This document shows positions 1 through 9,400 of a stretch of DNA of 64,000 nt, in pieces (within the stretch, counting starts at the first letter, position 1; every line of letters begins with the position of its first letter). A program made the position numbers and the translations under genes. Below the pieces are notes generated by a model. It saw only the letters and a list, made by a program, of their open reading frames with translations. It searched no databases and was not told where the DNA came from. The DNA is from Gordionus sp. m RMFG-2023 (Eukaryota; Nematomorpha; Gordioida; Chordodea; Parachordodidae), in assembly GCF_954871325.1 (NCBI RefSeq), contig NC_088775.1, forward strand, positions 91,084,805 through 91,148,804, in the 5' to 3' direction.

Positions 1-489
1 TTTGGCAAAAAAAATCGATATTTTTTTTTTAAAATCTAGTTTTTATTTTTATTATTATAATAGTGATTGGGAATATAGAAGTTTATTTGTCCACCTTCAA
101 CTCAAAATTTTTGAAAAAATGTTGAGTGGAGCCAGTGGCGTAGCTACCGGGGGTAGTTTTCGGGTTTGGACCCCTCCCAGAGCAAAAATTTATTTTTAGA
201 TAAATATCGCCAGGATATTTCGCCAGGATAAAGAAAGAAATTACAGACATAAAAATATTGTTTAAACAAAAAAATATGGGAATCATGTTTTGCGTAGTGA
301 TATAAAAAATATATATATAATTTTGCCCAGGATATTTTGTTAAGGGGGGGGGGGCGTGTTGTAGTAATTATGTATATTTAAATTATTATTACAATAATGT
401 CAAGGATATATTGTATTTTTATATGGAAAAGAAATGATGTGAAGGTTGTAATTTATTTTTATTTGAAAAAGAAACAAATGTTTTTAGTT

Positions 490-1126
490 AATTTTTTTTT
501 TGCGTAAAAAAAGAGGAATTTATATATAAATAAATTTTTATTATAAAGTACATATTATAAAAATAACATTATCAGTAGTGTATCGTTTAGTTAACAGAAT
601 CGACAAAAAGTACCAAGAGTTAAAGTTAGGAGAACCACAAAAAGTGGTGCCGTGACCATGGTGACAGGAGTGGGATGAGTATCTATGAAATATTCGTCGG
701 ATGAGTTCACCATACATCTCTAATCTTTGGTATTTGTCAAGGCTGGGAGTCTTTAGCTCTTCTAAGTAGCAATATCTTTCGTGTAAATTTACCCAGTCTT
801 AGTCAACATCAGCCAAGTTCTCGTTCATTGAATCATAGAACATCGAATTCAACCCACATATGTACACGTACGAGGCGTCACAGAACTCAATATTAGCTTT
901 TATTGTTTTTCGGTTGAACTCTCGCTCTAAGACTCTACTTGTGAATTTCGCATAAACTGCAACATCCAATAAACATATGATAGCATGAGCAGTTTGATTG
1001 CTATAAGTTGGTGTTTCAAAAACTCTAGCCATAGCAGGTGTAAATAATTAATTATTATATTTTCTTTGATAATAACTTTTCTATTTTCACGTGTTAACGA
1101 AGTTCAGGAGGAGGTGCACAGGTTCT
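490..1126. repeat. Left inverted arm of the virus-carrying element
   Basis: This arm is the reverse complement of about 2339-2945, matching nearly base for base with small indels. It runs from the GCGTAAAAAAAGAGG stretch near 505 to the AACGAAGTTCAGGAGG stretch near 1098-1115. It reaches less far toward its terminus than the right arm does: 147-490 on the left has no counterpart on the right. Confidence 0.85.
680..1032 (-). pseudogene. Arm-encoded ORF fossil, minus-strand copy
   Basis: Minus-strand coding-like sequence beginning MARVFETPTYSNQ. It is the mirror copy of the reading frame in the right arm. No family is recognised; it follows the polymerase-like segment in the other orientation, so it may be another part of the same virus-derived sequence. 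It is a broken fossil. Confidence 0.45.
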
Positions 1127-1166
1127 TCATAAAACAATACTGAGAGGATTATCAAGATCTGATTGA

Positions 1167-2378
1167 GTGTATGAAGTGATAAAGAAGAAATACAGACATA
1201 AAAATATTGTTATAGTAACGGTTGGGTTAGGGGCCTGTAATATAGGCGACAATGTGCTCAGTAAGGACTCTCCAATCTTCACTACGCATGGCTTACAGAA
1301 TAAAACTCTTCGCAATGCCCACGCAGTTGCTGAGGCTTGGGAAAAGATGAGGGTATCAGAACCATGGTCAGCTGATGCAATCACTCGGGAATTGTTAACA
1401 GAATACGATTTCAGTCTAATACCGATAGCACGATTATATGAGAGAGTAACCTCAAGAAGATCTGCAAATGATCACCAGGATATTCGACAGGATAAATAAG
1501 TATACAGTAGGTGACAGTTATGGTGTGATTTGTTCATAGACACATCTGGCTGGAGCCCTAGTGCACCGAGGCACCATTGGGCAAAGCACCATGATTACAA
1601 TCTCAAGCTCACCAGCAGGGGAAAATGGTTAGGCCTGGAACTCATCTTGAAAGACATTCAAGCATGCAATGCAAAAAGGGGCGTTCTGGCACATGCACTC
1701 CTCAAAGATGGCTTGTTCCAAGGTTGGACTGGCACAGCTGATTCTATTTTTAATGTCCATATTAGCACATACTGTGTCAGGGTAGGTAAACAAGCTGGTT
1801 ATCTTCCTGGTCACGCGAGAGCAGACACAGCTGGGTTAATAGACGATGCCGTACAAGGAATAAAGTTCCCCCTCGGAACATCTAAAGAATACGCACAACG
1901 AGCAGCCAATGTGCATTACGTAACTACTAAACGTGTGTGGGGAGAGCTAGGTGCAGAACTGAATGAGGCAAAGACAATATATTCCTCTATAAAGTTCATA
2001 TATCTCAACAGGTTCTTTAGCTAAGACAGTGAAGTACTATCTGACATGAAGACCTTCTCAAAAATTGATGGCACCTACACTAGACTGTTATCAACTCTCA
2101 CACAGCAGATAGACACGGTATTTGGGGCTGCGAGAGCATCGTCCGAGCGAGGAAGCTATTATTATGCCACCTTTCGATCTGTTGACTTAATCACTCAGAC
2201 GTCTGCTTGGGGTCGAGACCTGGGTTATCTTGAATTAGTGGCTCTGTACTTTGCCCCACGCAGCCTCTGCGGCTATGGCTTTCCCCACTTTGAAGTTGGA
2301 TACCATCACCATGTACTTAGGGATCATTCACAAGACGAAGAACCTGTGCACCTCCTCCTGAACTTCGTTAAAACGTGA
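1167..2378 (+). pseudogene. Fossil of an RNA-virus-like RNA-dependent RNA polymerase
   Basis: Plus-strand coding-like sequence in the loop of the hairpin element, read in more than one frame and interrupted a small number of times. Palm-like signatures appear in the expected order: an Asp followed by Gly-Trp (DTSGWSP, motif A-like), a Gln-Gly with Asp-Ser and Asn (QGWTGTADSIFN, motif B-like), and an Ile-Asp-Asp (LIDDAV, motif C-like). An IDD in motif C in place of GDD is known from Qinviridae (negative-strand RNA viruses), so a qin-like virus is my best guess. The codon-like composition is much less AT-rich than the flanks. The family assignment is inference; a more distant polymerase is possible. 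Confidence 0.5.
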
Positions 2379-2945
2379 AAATAGAAAAGTTATTATCAAA
2401 GAAAATATAATAATTAATTATTTATACCTGCTATGGCTATTTTAAAACACCAACTTATAGCAATCAAACTGCTCGTGCTATCATATGTTTAATGGATGTT
2501 GCAGTTTATGCGAAATTCACAAGTAGAGACTTAGAGCGAGAGTTCAACCGAAAAAGAATAAAAGCTAATATTGAGTTCTGTGACGCCTCGTAAGTGTACA
2601 TATGTGGGTTGAATTCGATGTTCTATGATTCAATGGACGAGAACTTGGCTGATGTTGACGAAAACTGGGTAGATTTACACGAAAGATATTGTTACTTAGA
2701 AGGGCTAAAGACTGGCAGCTTTGACAAATACAAAATATTAGGGATGTATGGTGAACTCATCCGACGAATATTTCATAGGTACTCATCCCACTCCTGACAC
2801 CATGGTCACGGCACCACACTTTAACTCTTGGTACTTGGTTAATTAAACGATACACTACTGATAATTTTACTTCTATAATATATTCTTTATAACAAAAATT
2901 ATTTTATATATAAAAATTCAACTTTTTTACGCAAAAAAAAAGGAA
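2339..2945. repeat. Right inverted arm of the virus-carrying element
   Basis: Mirror of 490-1126. It starts inside the last part of the polymerase-like reading frame and ends six bases before the right terminal repeat. Arm and loop together would fold into a hairpin with a stem of about 600 bp and a loop of about 1.2 kb. Confidence 0.85.
2440..2797 (+). pseudogene. Arm-encoded ORF fossil, plus-strand copy
   Basis: Coding-like sequence just downstream of the polymerase-like fossil on the same strand, with the recognisable stretch LADVDENWVDLHERYCYLEG near its end. It mirrors the minus-strand copy at 680-1032. No family is recognised. Broken. Confidence 0.45.
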
Positions 2946-3121
2946 AATTCTTAGCTACGCCACTGAGTGGAGCACTCCAATTCTATACTGACGATTATAT
3001 ATATATATATAATGACCAATTTAAGGATTTAAAGAAGAGAGTAGATTTTAAATAAAGAAGAGGAAAAAAAGAAAGGAAAACAAACGGATAATGAATCAAC
3101 TATGGAATCAATCATTTACGG

Positions 3122-3747
3122 TATATATGTCGTATGGGGATTCGGAATCTCTAGATTTTAGATCCTTCACCGTGGATGATTTAAAAAAAAATTTAAAATC
3201 CCATTTAATCGGAAATGTATTCTTCTAGCATATGTGGACTATTTGCCATATAGATTTCAGCCAATTTTCACATTTTTACACGAAATTTAGAAAACTAATT
3301 TTGATTTATATTAATTTTTTATACCGATTTTTCATATAGCTGAAATTCCCTAAAGTAAAATACTGGTGTTGTTAAACGGCTCGTTTTCGATTTTTTAAAA
3401 ACGGCTAACTCGATATTTTAGCCAGAGAAATATTGCCCAAGTCTTAAGATTTCGCTAATAGATGCCCAAACCTTTGTTCCTGTCTACAAACAAAATCTTC
3501 AGGCTTGCTTATTAATATTCTAGATGAAATATTGAGTTAGCCATTTTTAAAAATCGGCTCAAAACGAGCCGTTTAAATACTCTACAGATGCTAGAATACA
3601 TTTTCGGTCAAATCGGATTTTAAAATTTTTTTTAAATCGCCCTCGGTAACGAATTTTAAAATTTTTTAAATCACCCTCGGTGAGGGATTTAAAATCAAGA
3701 GATTCAGAATCTCTACGGATTCCGAATCCCCATACGACTCGTATATC
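3122..3747. mobile_element. MITE with GTCGTATGGGGATTC inverted ends
   Basis: The left end (3122-3150, containing GTCGTATGGGGATTCGGAATC) and the right end (3719-3747) are inverted repeats. Subterminal blocks with a repeated TTTAAAATC / GATTTAAAA motif are also mirrored. A second MITE (3364-3582) is nested in it. There is no coding sequence; the superfamily is not assigned (TA-rich flanks would fit Tc1/mariner). Confidence 0.6.
3364..3582. mobile_element. Palindromic MITE, TGTTGTTAAACGGCTC family
   Basis: Begins TGGTGTTGTTAAACGGCTCG and ends with the inverted ATCGGCTCAAAACGAGCCG; it carries the family's internal ACGGCTAACTCGATATT and AAATATTGAGTTAGCC blocks. It is nested in the 3122-3747 element; the right terminus is eroded. 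Confidence 0.7.
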
Positions 3748-4099
3748 ATAATGGATTTCGAAAAAAAAAAAATATTTAAAGAAAACTTTTAAAAAGGTTT
3801 ATATGAAGAAGAAAAAAATATATAATAACATTTTTTGTTTTCTTTCCTGAAAAATTAAATTATTTATACGTCGTTTAGGGCTTCCATGCACAACCCGTTG
3901 AAATTTACCAAACAACCAATCACGATGAGTCTTTGCAACACATGATCAAACGCTTTAAAACATATGTTGTTGTTTTTTTTTAAAAAAAAAAATAAATAAA
4001 TATAAAATTATAAATAGTCGGCGGAACAAGGTTTTAATAAAAGGAGTGAGTAATCTTATGATTTAGTCTATTCCTAAAAACAACAAAGAATTTGTGATT

Positions 4100-4533
4100 T
4101 CAAATCACATAAGTTACGCATAAAAATCACAAAACATTTATATATATATATATATAAATAGACAAAAGATTTATATATATATATAAATAGATTTTTTTAC
4201 GCATAAAAATCACAAAAGATTTATATATATATATATAAATAGATTTTTTTACGCATAAAAATCACAAAAGATTTATATATATATATATATAAATAGATTT
4301 TTTTACGCATAAAAATCACAAAAGATTTATATATATATATATAAATAGATTTTTTTACGCATAAAAATCACAAAAGATTTATATATATATATAAATAGAT
4401 TTTTTTACGCATAAAAATCACAAAAGATTTCTATATATATATATAAATAGATTTTTTTACGCATAAAAATCACAAAAGATTTATATATATATATATAAAT
4501 AGATTTTTTTACGCATAAAAATCACAAAAGATT

Positions 4534-4566
<33 letters not shown>

Positions 4567-4810
4567 TTTTTTACGCATAAAAATCACAAAAGATTTATAT
4601 ATATATATATATATAAATAGATTTTTTTACGCATAAAAATCACAAAAGATTTATATATATATAAATGGATTTTTTTTGTGAATAAAAATAATAAAATATT
4701 TTTTTATGCATAATAATCACAAAAGATTTATATATATAAATCGATTGATTTATGAATAAAAATCGCAAAAGAAGCATAAAAATCACAAAAGATTTATATA
4801 TATATTAAAA
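4100..4810. repeat. AT-rich minisatellite, about 12 units
   Basis: Tandem units of about 52-64 bp made of a constant part (TTTTTTACGCATAAAAATCACAAAAGATTT) and a variable (TA)n spacer ending AAATAGA. Unit length differs only through the number of TA steps. The right-hand units (after about 4665) are degenerate. Confidence 0.9.
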
Positions 4811-4903
4811 GATTTTTTCCCCTCAAAAATATTTGAATTTTAGGCAAAAAAATTTGAACATTACGAAAAAAAATTTTTTTTTTTTTGTATTTTGGAGAAA
4901 ATT

Positions 4904-5224
4904 TTGGCTTATTTTGAGCCGATTCTTTAAAAACGGCTAACTCAGCATTTTTATCCTTAGAAATATTGCGCAAGTCCTGAAGAATTTGCTCACAGATGGT
5001 ATAAAAGTCTAGACATTTATCAGCGAAATCTGGAGGGCTAAGTAATCTGTTTCTGGCTTAAATATAGAATAATATTTTCGCCGGAAAATTTTGCTAATAG
5101 ATATCAAAACCTTTGTTCCTTCAAGAAACAAAATCTTCAGGCTTCCTGTAATATTATTCTGGATGAAATATTGAGTGAGCCTCTTTTTATAAAAGCGGTT
5201 CAAAACGAGCCGTTTAACAACACT
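4904..5224. mobile_element. Palindromic MITE, TGTTGTTAAACGGCTC family, left-truncated
   Basis: The right end ACGAGCCGTTTAACAACACTG and both internal GGCTAACTC / GAGTGAGCC blocks are present; the terminal bases of the left end are lost. It includes the internal GAACAAAGGTC and GACCTTTGTTCC-type segments typical of the family. Confidence 0.7.
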
Positions 5225-5485
5225 GCAATTATTTAAGCTTCTCGTTCAAAAATGTTGCGCGATTTCATTTTTTGGGGAAAAGTATATTAAATGGCCGTCA
5301 AAGTCCGATTTGGGTCTAATAACTGCCCGATTAAGATTCTAGTCCAAAATGATTTTAGCGTAGAAATTACTATCTTTGGGAGGGGGTACTATAAAATTTT
5401 ATTTTGATCATTTTTTTTGTACAAAAAAAGGTAATAGTAAATTCGGGTGATATTTAATTTTTATAAATGTTTAGTTATAAAATAC

Positions 5486-5596
5486 CGGAGTTGTTAAAGT
5501 ATCTAGATACAAAAATGTGGTATCTGTATCTAGATATTATTTTAGACGATGTATCTGTATCTAGATCCATTTGAAAAGTATCTTTTAACAACTCCG
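5486..5596. mobile_element. Short MITE, GAGTTGTTAAA / ATCTAGATAC family
   Basis: Ends CGGAGTTGTTAAA and TTTAACAACTCCG are inverted repeats; the inside is built from GTATCTAGATAC-like palindromes. Flanks TAAAATAC and TAAAAATA resemble an 8-bp target duplication. Relatives lie at 7313-7467 and 27727-27842. Confidence 0.75.
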
Positions 5597-5727
5597 TAAA
5601 AATACCTATCGTAAATTATTTTTTTTTACTACATTTTTTTTACCGGTATTAATTATAAATTTTTATCTTCTTATAACTTTTTTTATTTATTTTTTTAAAA
5701 AAAAACACAAAATTTTGTAGCAAAAGG

Positions 5728-5851
5728 GAGAAGAGAAGAGAAGAGAAGAGAAGAGAAGAGAAGAGAAGAGAAGAGAAGAGAAGAGAAGAGAAGAGAAGAG
5801 AAGAGAAGAGAAGAGAAGAGAAGAGAAGAGAAGAGAAGAGAAGAGAAGAGA
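5728..5851. repeat. (GAGAA)n microsatellite
   Basis: About 24 near-perfect copies of a five-base unit. It produces a spurious serine/leucine/phenylalanine reading frame on the minus strand. Confidence 0.95.
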
Positions 5852-5904
5852 AAGCAAATTTCTTTTGAGGCAACTCAGAGATAATCATGAAGTCCTATTG
5901 GTGA

Positions 5905-6079
5905 TAGTGTTGTTAAACGACTCAAAATATTACGCAAGTCCGAAGATTTTGCTCATAGAAGGAACAAAGGTCTAGACATTATACTGACAAAATGTCGAGT
6001 CTTAGACAATGTTTTTCTGGCTAAAATATTGAGTTAGCCGTTTCAAAAAATGGACTCAAAAACGAGCCTAACAATTCTA
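5905..6079. mobile_element. Palindromic MITE, TAGTGTTGTTAAAC family
   Basis: Starts TAGTGTTGTTAAACGACTC and ends with the inverted GAGCCTAACAATTCTA. Flanking ATTGGTGA (5897-5904) and ATTGGTTG (6080-6087) look like a slightly decayed 8-bp target duplication. Confidence 0.7.
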
Positions 6080-6261
6080 ATTGGTTGATTCGATTTTAAA
6101 TCATTTGTTTTGTTATAACGGGATTATTATTAATTTAAATATCTATTTCAAAAACATTACAATACGGAATAAGTCAGTTTTACTATCCATTTGATTATAT
6201 ATATAAAAAATATATATAATGCATGTTTAAGTGTGGCGAATATCGCCAAAGAATATTATAG

Positions 6262-6284
6262 GTGGCGGGGGGGGGGGGGGGGGT
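6262..6284. repeat. Poly-G run
   Basis: A run of about 20 G in otherwise AT-rich intron sequence; shorter G or C runs occur at 342-355, 28010-28021, 58857-58867 and 59978-59995. Confidence 0.9.
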
Positions 6285-6347
6285 GTTGATATGGATACTA
6301 GGTTCGGATAACCGAACCTTAAAACAAATCATATAAATAAACTTAAC

Positions 6348-6444
6348 TGCTATTCATCTTTTTGTTGAAATCTTTAAGTTTGGCCTTGTCATCGAAATTG
6401 GTCCTGAGAGTCACCAACCTGTCCTTATTGGCCAACACGATTTT
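6348..6444 (-). CDS. NCKAP1: NCKAP1, last exon seen in the window
   Basis: [20 protein letters not shown] matches human [20 protein letters not shown]. It ends at an AGCA|GTTAAG donor, so coding must continue further left; no following exon is recognisable down to position 1. Confidence 0.88.
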
Positions 6445-9400
6445 CTAAAATTATTTATGGGTAGGAAAATATTTTTATTTTCTTTCTTTCTTTTCTTCTC
6501 ATCTATTTTTTATTTCTTTTTTCCCCCCCTTTTTTTAGTGTTTCTAAATGATAGAAGAAATAACTTAAATAATCGAATACCCTGAGTTCCATGGTTTGAT
6601 TAGCCACGTGTCTCATCAGCTGTTCGCTCAAATGTTTCATACCGTAAGGGGTCAGGAGTTCGGCTAAACATCTCAGTTCTTTCGCGATGATATATTTGAT
6701 TATCAAATTATTTTATTTATTTTTTTAAAAAAAAGAAGGGATATTATAAGATTGGTTCTCTTTATTTCTTCCTGTCATCAAACCAATCAATCAACAATCA
6801 ATTTATAATCAATAGATATTTATCGAAAAATAACCTCTAATATCGATGTATTCGTCGGTGGAAAAATGGATATTTTCGTTGCATTTCTTGGAACTCTTAT
6901 TGGCAAGAGTGCATTTGTAAAAATCGGAATAAAAGAAAGGAGCAACTGTCATTTTCTTGAGAAATACTTCCAAATACCTGTCACATATCATTATTTTTTA
7001 AAAAAGAGAAATAAAAAATAATAAAATAACGATTATAGAATGGTGATTTAAATATTAAAAACCAAATAATTTATGGATCAAATGGGGAGGGAAGACATTA
7101 AGCTCTAAAAAAGATATATAATATAAGACGTCACTAGATGGCGTTAAACGGTTGCGAGTTGAATTTCTAGTAAAAAAATTGACTCCGGCTTTAGGCGGCT
7201 TAATAAGCCGTACAAGCCGAACCTCCTTAGTAGATTTTCGTATACAAAATTTATATTTAGTAGAATTAGATAGAAAAATTAATGTCCATCATTCTCATCT
7301 AACAGTAATCATCAGAGTTGTTAAAAGATACTTTTTAAATGGATCTAGATACAGATACATCGTCTAAAATAATATCTAGATACCGATATCTTAATCAAAA
7401 ATCTATCTAGATACAGATACCATATTTTTATATCTAGATACAGGATCTAGATACTTTAACAACTCTGGTAATCATAGTGGAATATTCATCCCAACAATAT
7501 TATTAATACCGATATTTTATGCCACATTTTTGTGAAAAGGTGAAAGCGCTACAATACCCGGAAGTTGAAATCTAACTCGCGAACTAAATACGTTAACTGA
7601 ACATTCGCCCGACTGAACGCGATCTCTTCACCCCCCCCCGTCACTGCCATCCTCCCCTTAAACTACGAGTGTATTATCATCAAAACAAAAGTAGTTATTA
7701 TATTTTTACAAATAATAATTTTATGATAAAATGTTGCATTTGAAATAGTATATTTGTAAACGATAAATTTTTGGACCTTCGAAAATTTTATTATCTCTTC
7801 AATTTTGCTGGACAATTTAAATTAAAGATTTTTTTTTCCTACCTGGACGGCCGAAATTTTTTAGGCATGGGCCTGATATTCAAAAAAATTAAACTTAAAT
7901 ATTTTTTTTAATTTTCGTTAAAATTGATTTTAATATATTTTTCAAGGAGTAAAAAGGTTCTGACATCTATAGGCGAAATGTCATAGTTTAGGCAATACCT
8001 TTCTGGCTATATTGAGTTAGCCGTTTTCAACACTACTCCAATCCTATGCCGACATATATATTCCCACATATTATCACAAATAGTTAACAAGTTTGACGTC
8101 CCACGATTTAAATATAGCCTCTTCATTGCAGAGTCGCCGACGATATCCTATTTCTTTTTATTCCACAGCTCTTGGAAAAAATACTCGCCCGTTGGCCACC
8201 GATGTCGTTTGTTGTGACAGACATAAAATCCTTAGGCCAGGTCAGAGAGCCTTTGGAAAACGGTCAGCAAAGCGAGACCACCCATCCCAAAACATTTTTT
8301 GGGTGGTCTACGCCAACTGAGTCTCAACGAATAATCCTCTAATTTACCCTATAACAGGATTTATGCATTCGTGGACATTGGTAAAAACAAATATATGATT
8401 TGTATATCAAGTTTATGTAATAATATACCTTCGCAATTCGTTTTGATATATTTATTGATATCAGGGGTTGTGATTCATTTTTATTCATTGATAAATATTG
8501 ATACAATTCCGAATTATCATCCCTATATTCGAGATGTAAAAATTTTTTGAACCTTTCAATAATACTTTCGAAACGTATTTCAAATACACGGTAAATATGT
8601 TTTGCCTGATCCGAGTATCAAGTTATGCCGCGTACGTAATTCGAAAAAAAAGAGGCCATGTTAATAATTTAACTATGACACACTTTTTCTAGCATTTTTT
8701 TTTGCTCCACTATACAAATATTTGTATTAAAACCGACAGAGTCTAAGTTTGTCTGTATTTTGTTCACGTATAACATAGCCGTACGTACTAAAATTACCAT
8801 GGTTCTCATTGTGGATACAATGAAGGGAGAAAAAAAATAACAGGAAATAGGATGTCGTCGTCGACTCTAAAACGGGCGAAATTTGTTTGGGGGTGTTAAA
8901 CCTTTCCGCGCCCGGAATATTTCCCATGAACAAAAAAAATACTTGTACTTTTGGTATAATAAAATAATGATTTTGACGGGTTAACGATAAAATACGAAAT
9001 AATAAATATTGTTTTTATAAATTAATATCTCTAAGTACCAACCATTAGTTTCTTTAACTGATTAAAAATATTTTGATGACAAATGATCTCGTTGGGCGCG
9101 AAAGGGTTTTAATCTATTAACAACTATTTTGTGATAATATGTGGGGAATAAATATATATGTATTATACACCTTTTTACGTGTTAATAATCATTATTTTTT
9201 ACATTATTTTATATAAATCGAAAAATATGTTTATATTAATAGATTTTATTGCGTCAATCGATGCATCATACAATTCAGTAATCTTGCAGGATTTGTGGAA
9301 GGTACAATCCGAGATAACAGGAATTATTTTATAAAAAAATTTAAAATATTATTTTCCCCAAAAAAACATGAACTAATTTGAAATTTGATATAAGGGAAAT

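Larger units (their letters stand above)
133..2965. mobile_element. hAT-like insertion carrying an RNA-virus polymerase fossil in a hairpin
   Basis: Seen: the ends are the exact 14-bp inverted repeat CAGTGGCGTAGCTA (133-146 and 2952-2965), flanked on both sides by the same 8 bases AGTGGAGC (125-132 and 2966-2973). An 8-bp target duplication with CA...TG ends fits a hAT-superfamily insertion. Inside are two long inverted arms (about 490-1126 and 2339-2945) around a 1.2-kb unique loop that reads like an RNA-dependent RNA polymerase. No hAT transposase is present, so it is non-autonomous. The cargo is a broken fossil. The perfect target duplication suggests a fairly recent insertion here, although the arms have diverged by several per cent. 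Inference: a DNA transposon captured virus-derived sequence, or virus cDNA inserted into a MITE. Confidence 0.75.

Noticed and set aside
1530-2024. Host-gene or reverse-transcriptase interpretation of the polymerase-like frame
   Set aside because: The motif order and IDD box fit viral RNA polymerases better than RT (YxDD), and the sequence lies inside a bounded mobile element.
4100-4810. Regular repeat-spacer pattern resembling a CRISPR array
   Set aside because: Spacers are (TA)n, not unique sequences, and the genome is eukaryotic; it is a minisatellite.
5649-5888. Ser/Leu/Phe-rich frame on the minus strand
   Set aside because: Product of the (GAGAA)n pentanucleotide repeat.
8093-8320. 75-codon plus-strand frame in an NCKAP1 intron
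   Set aside because: No similarity, no splice context and no repeat relationship; composition only.
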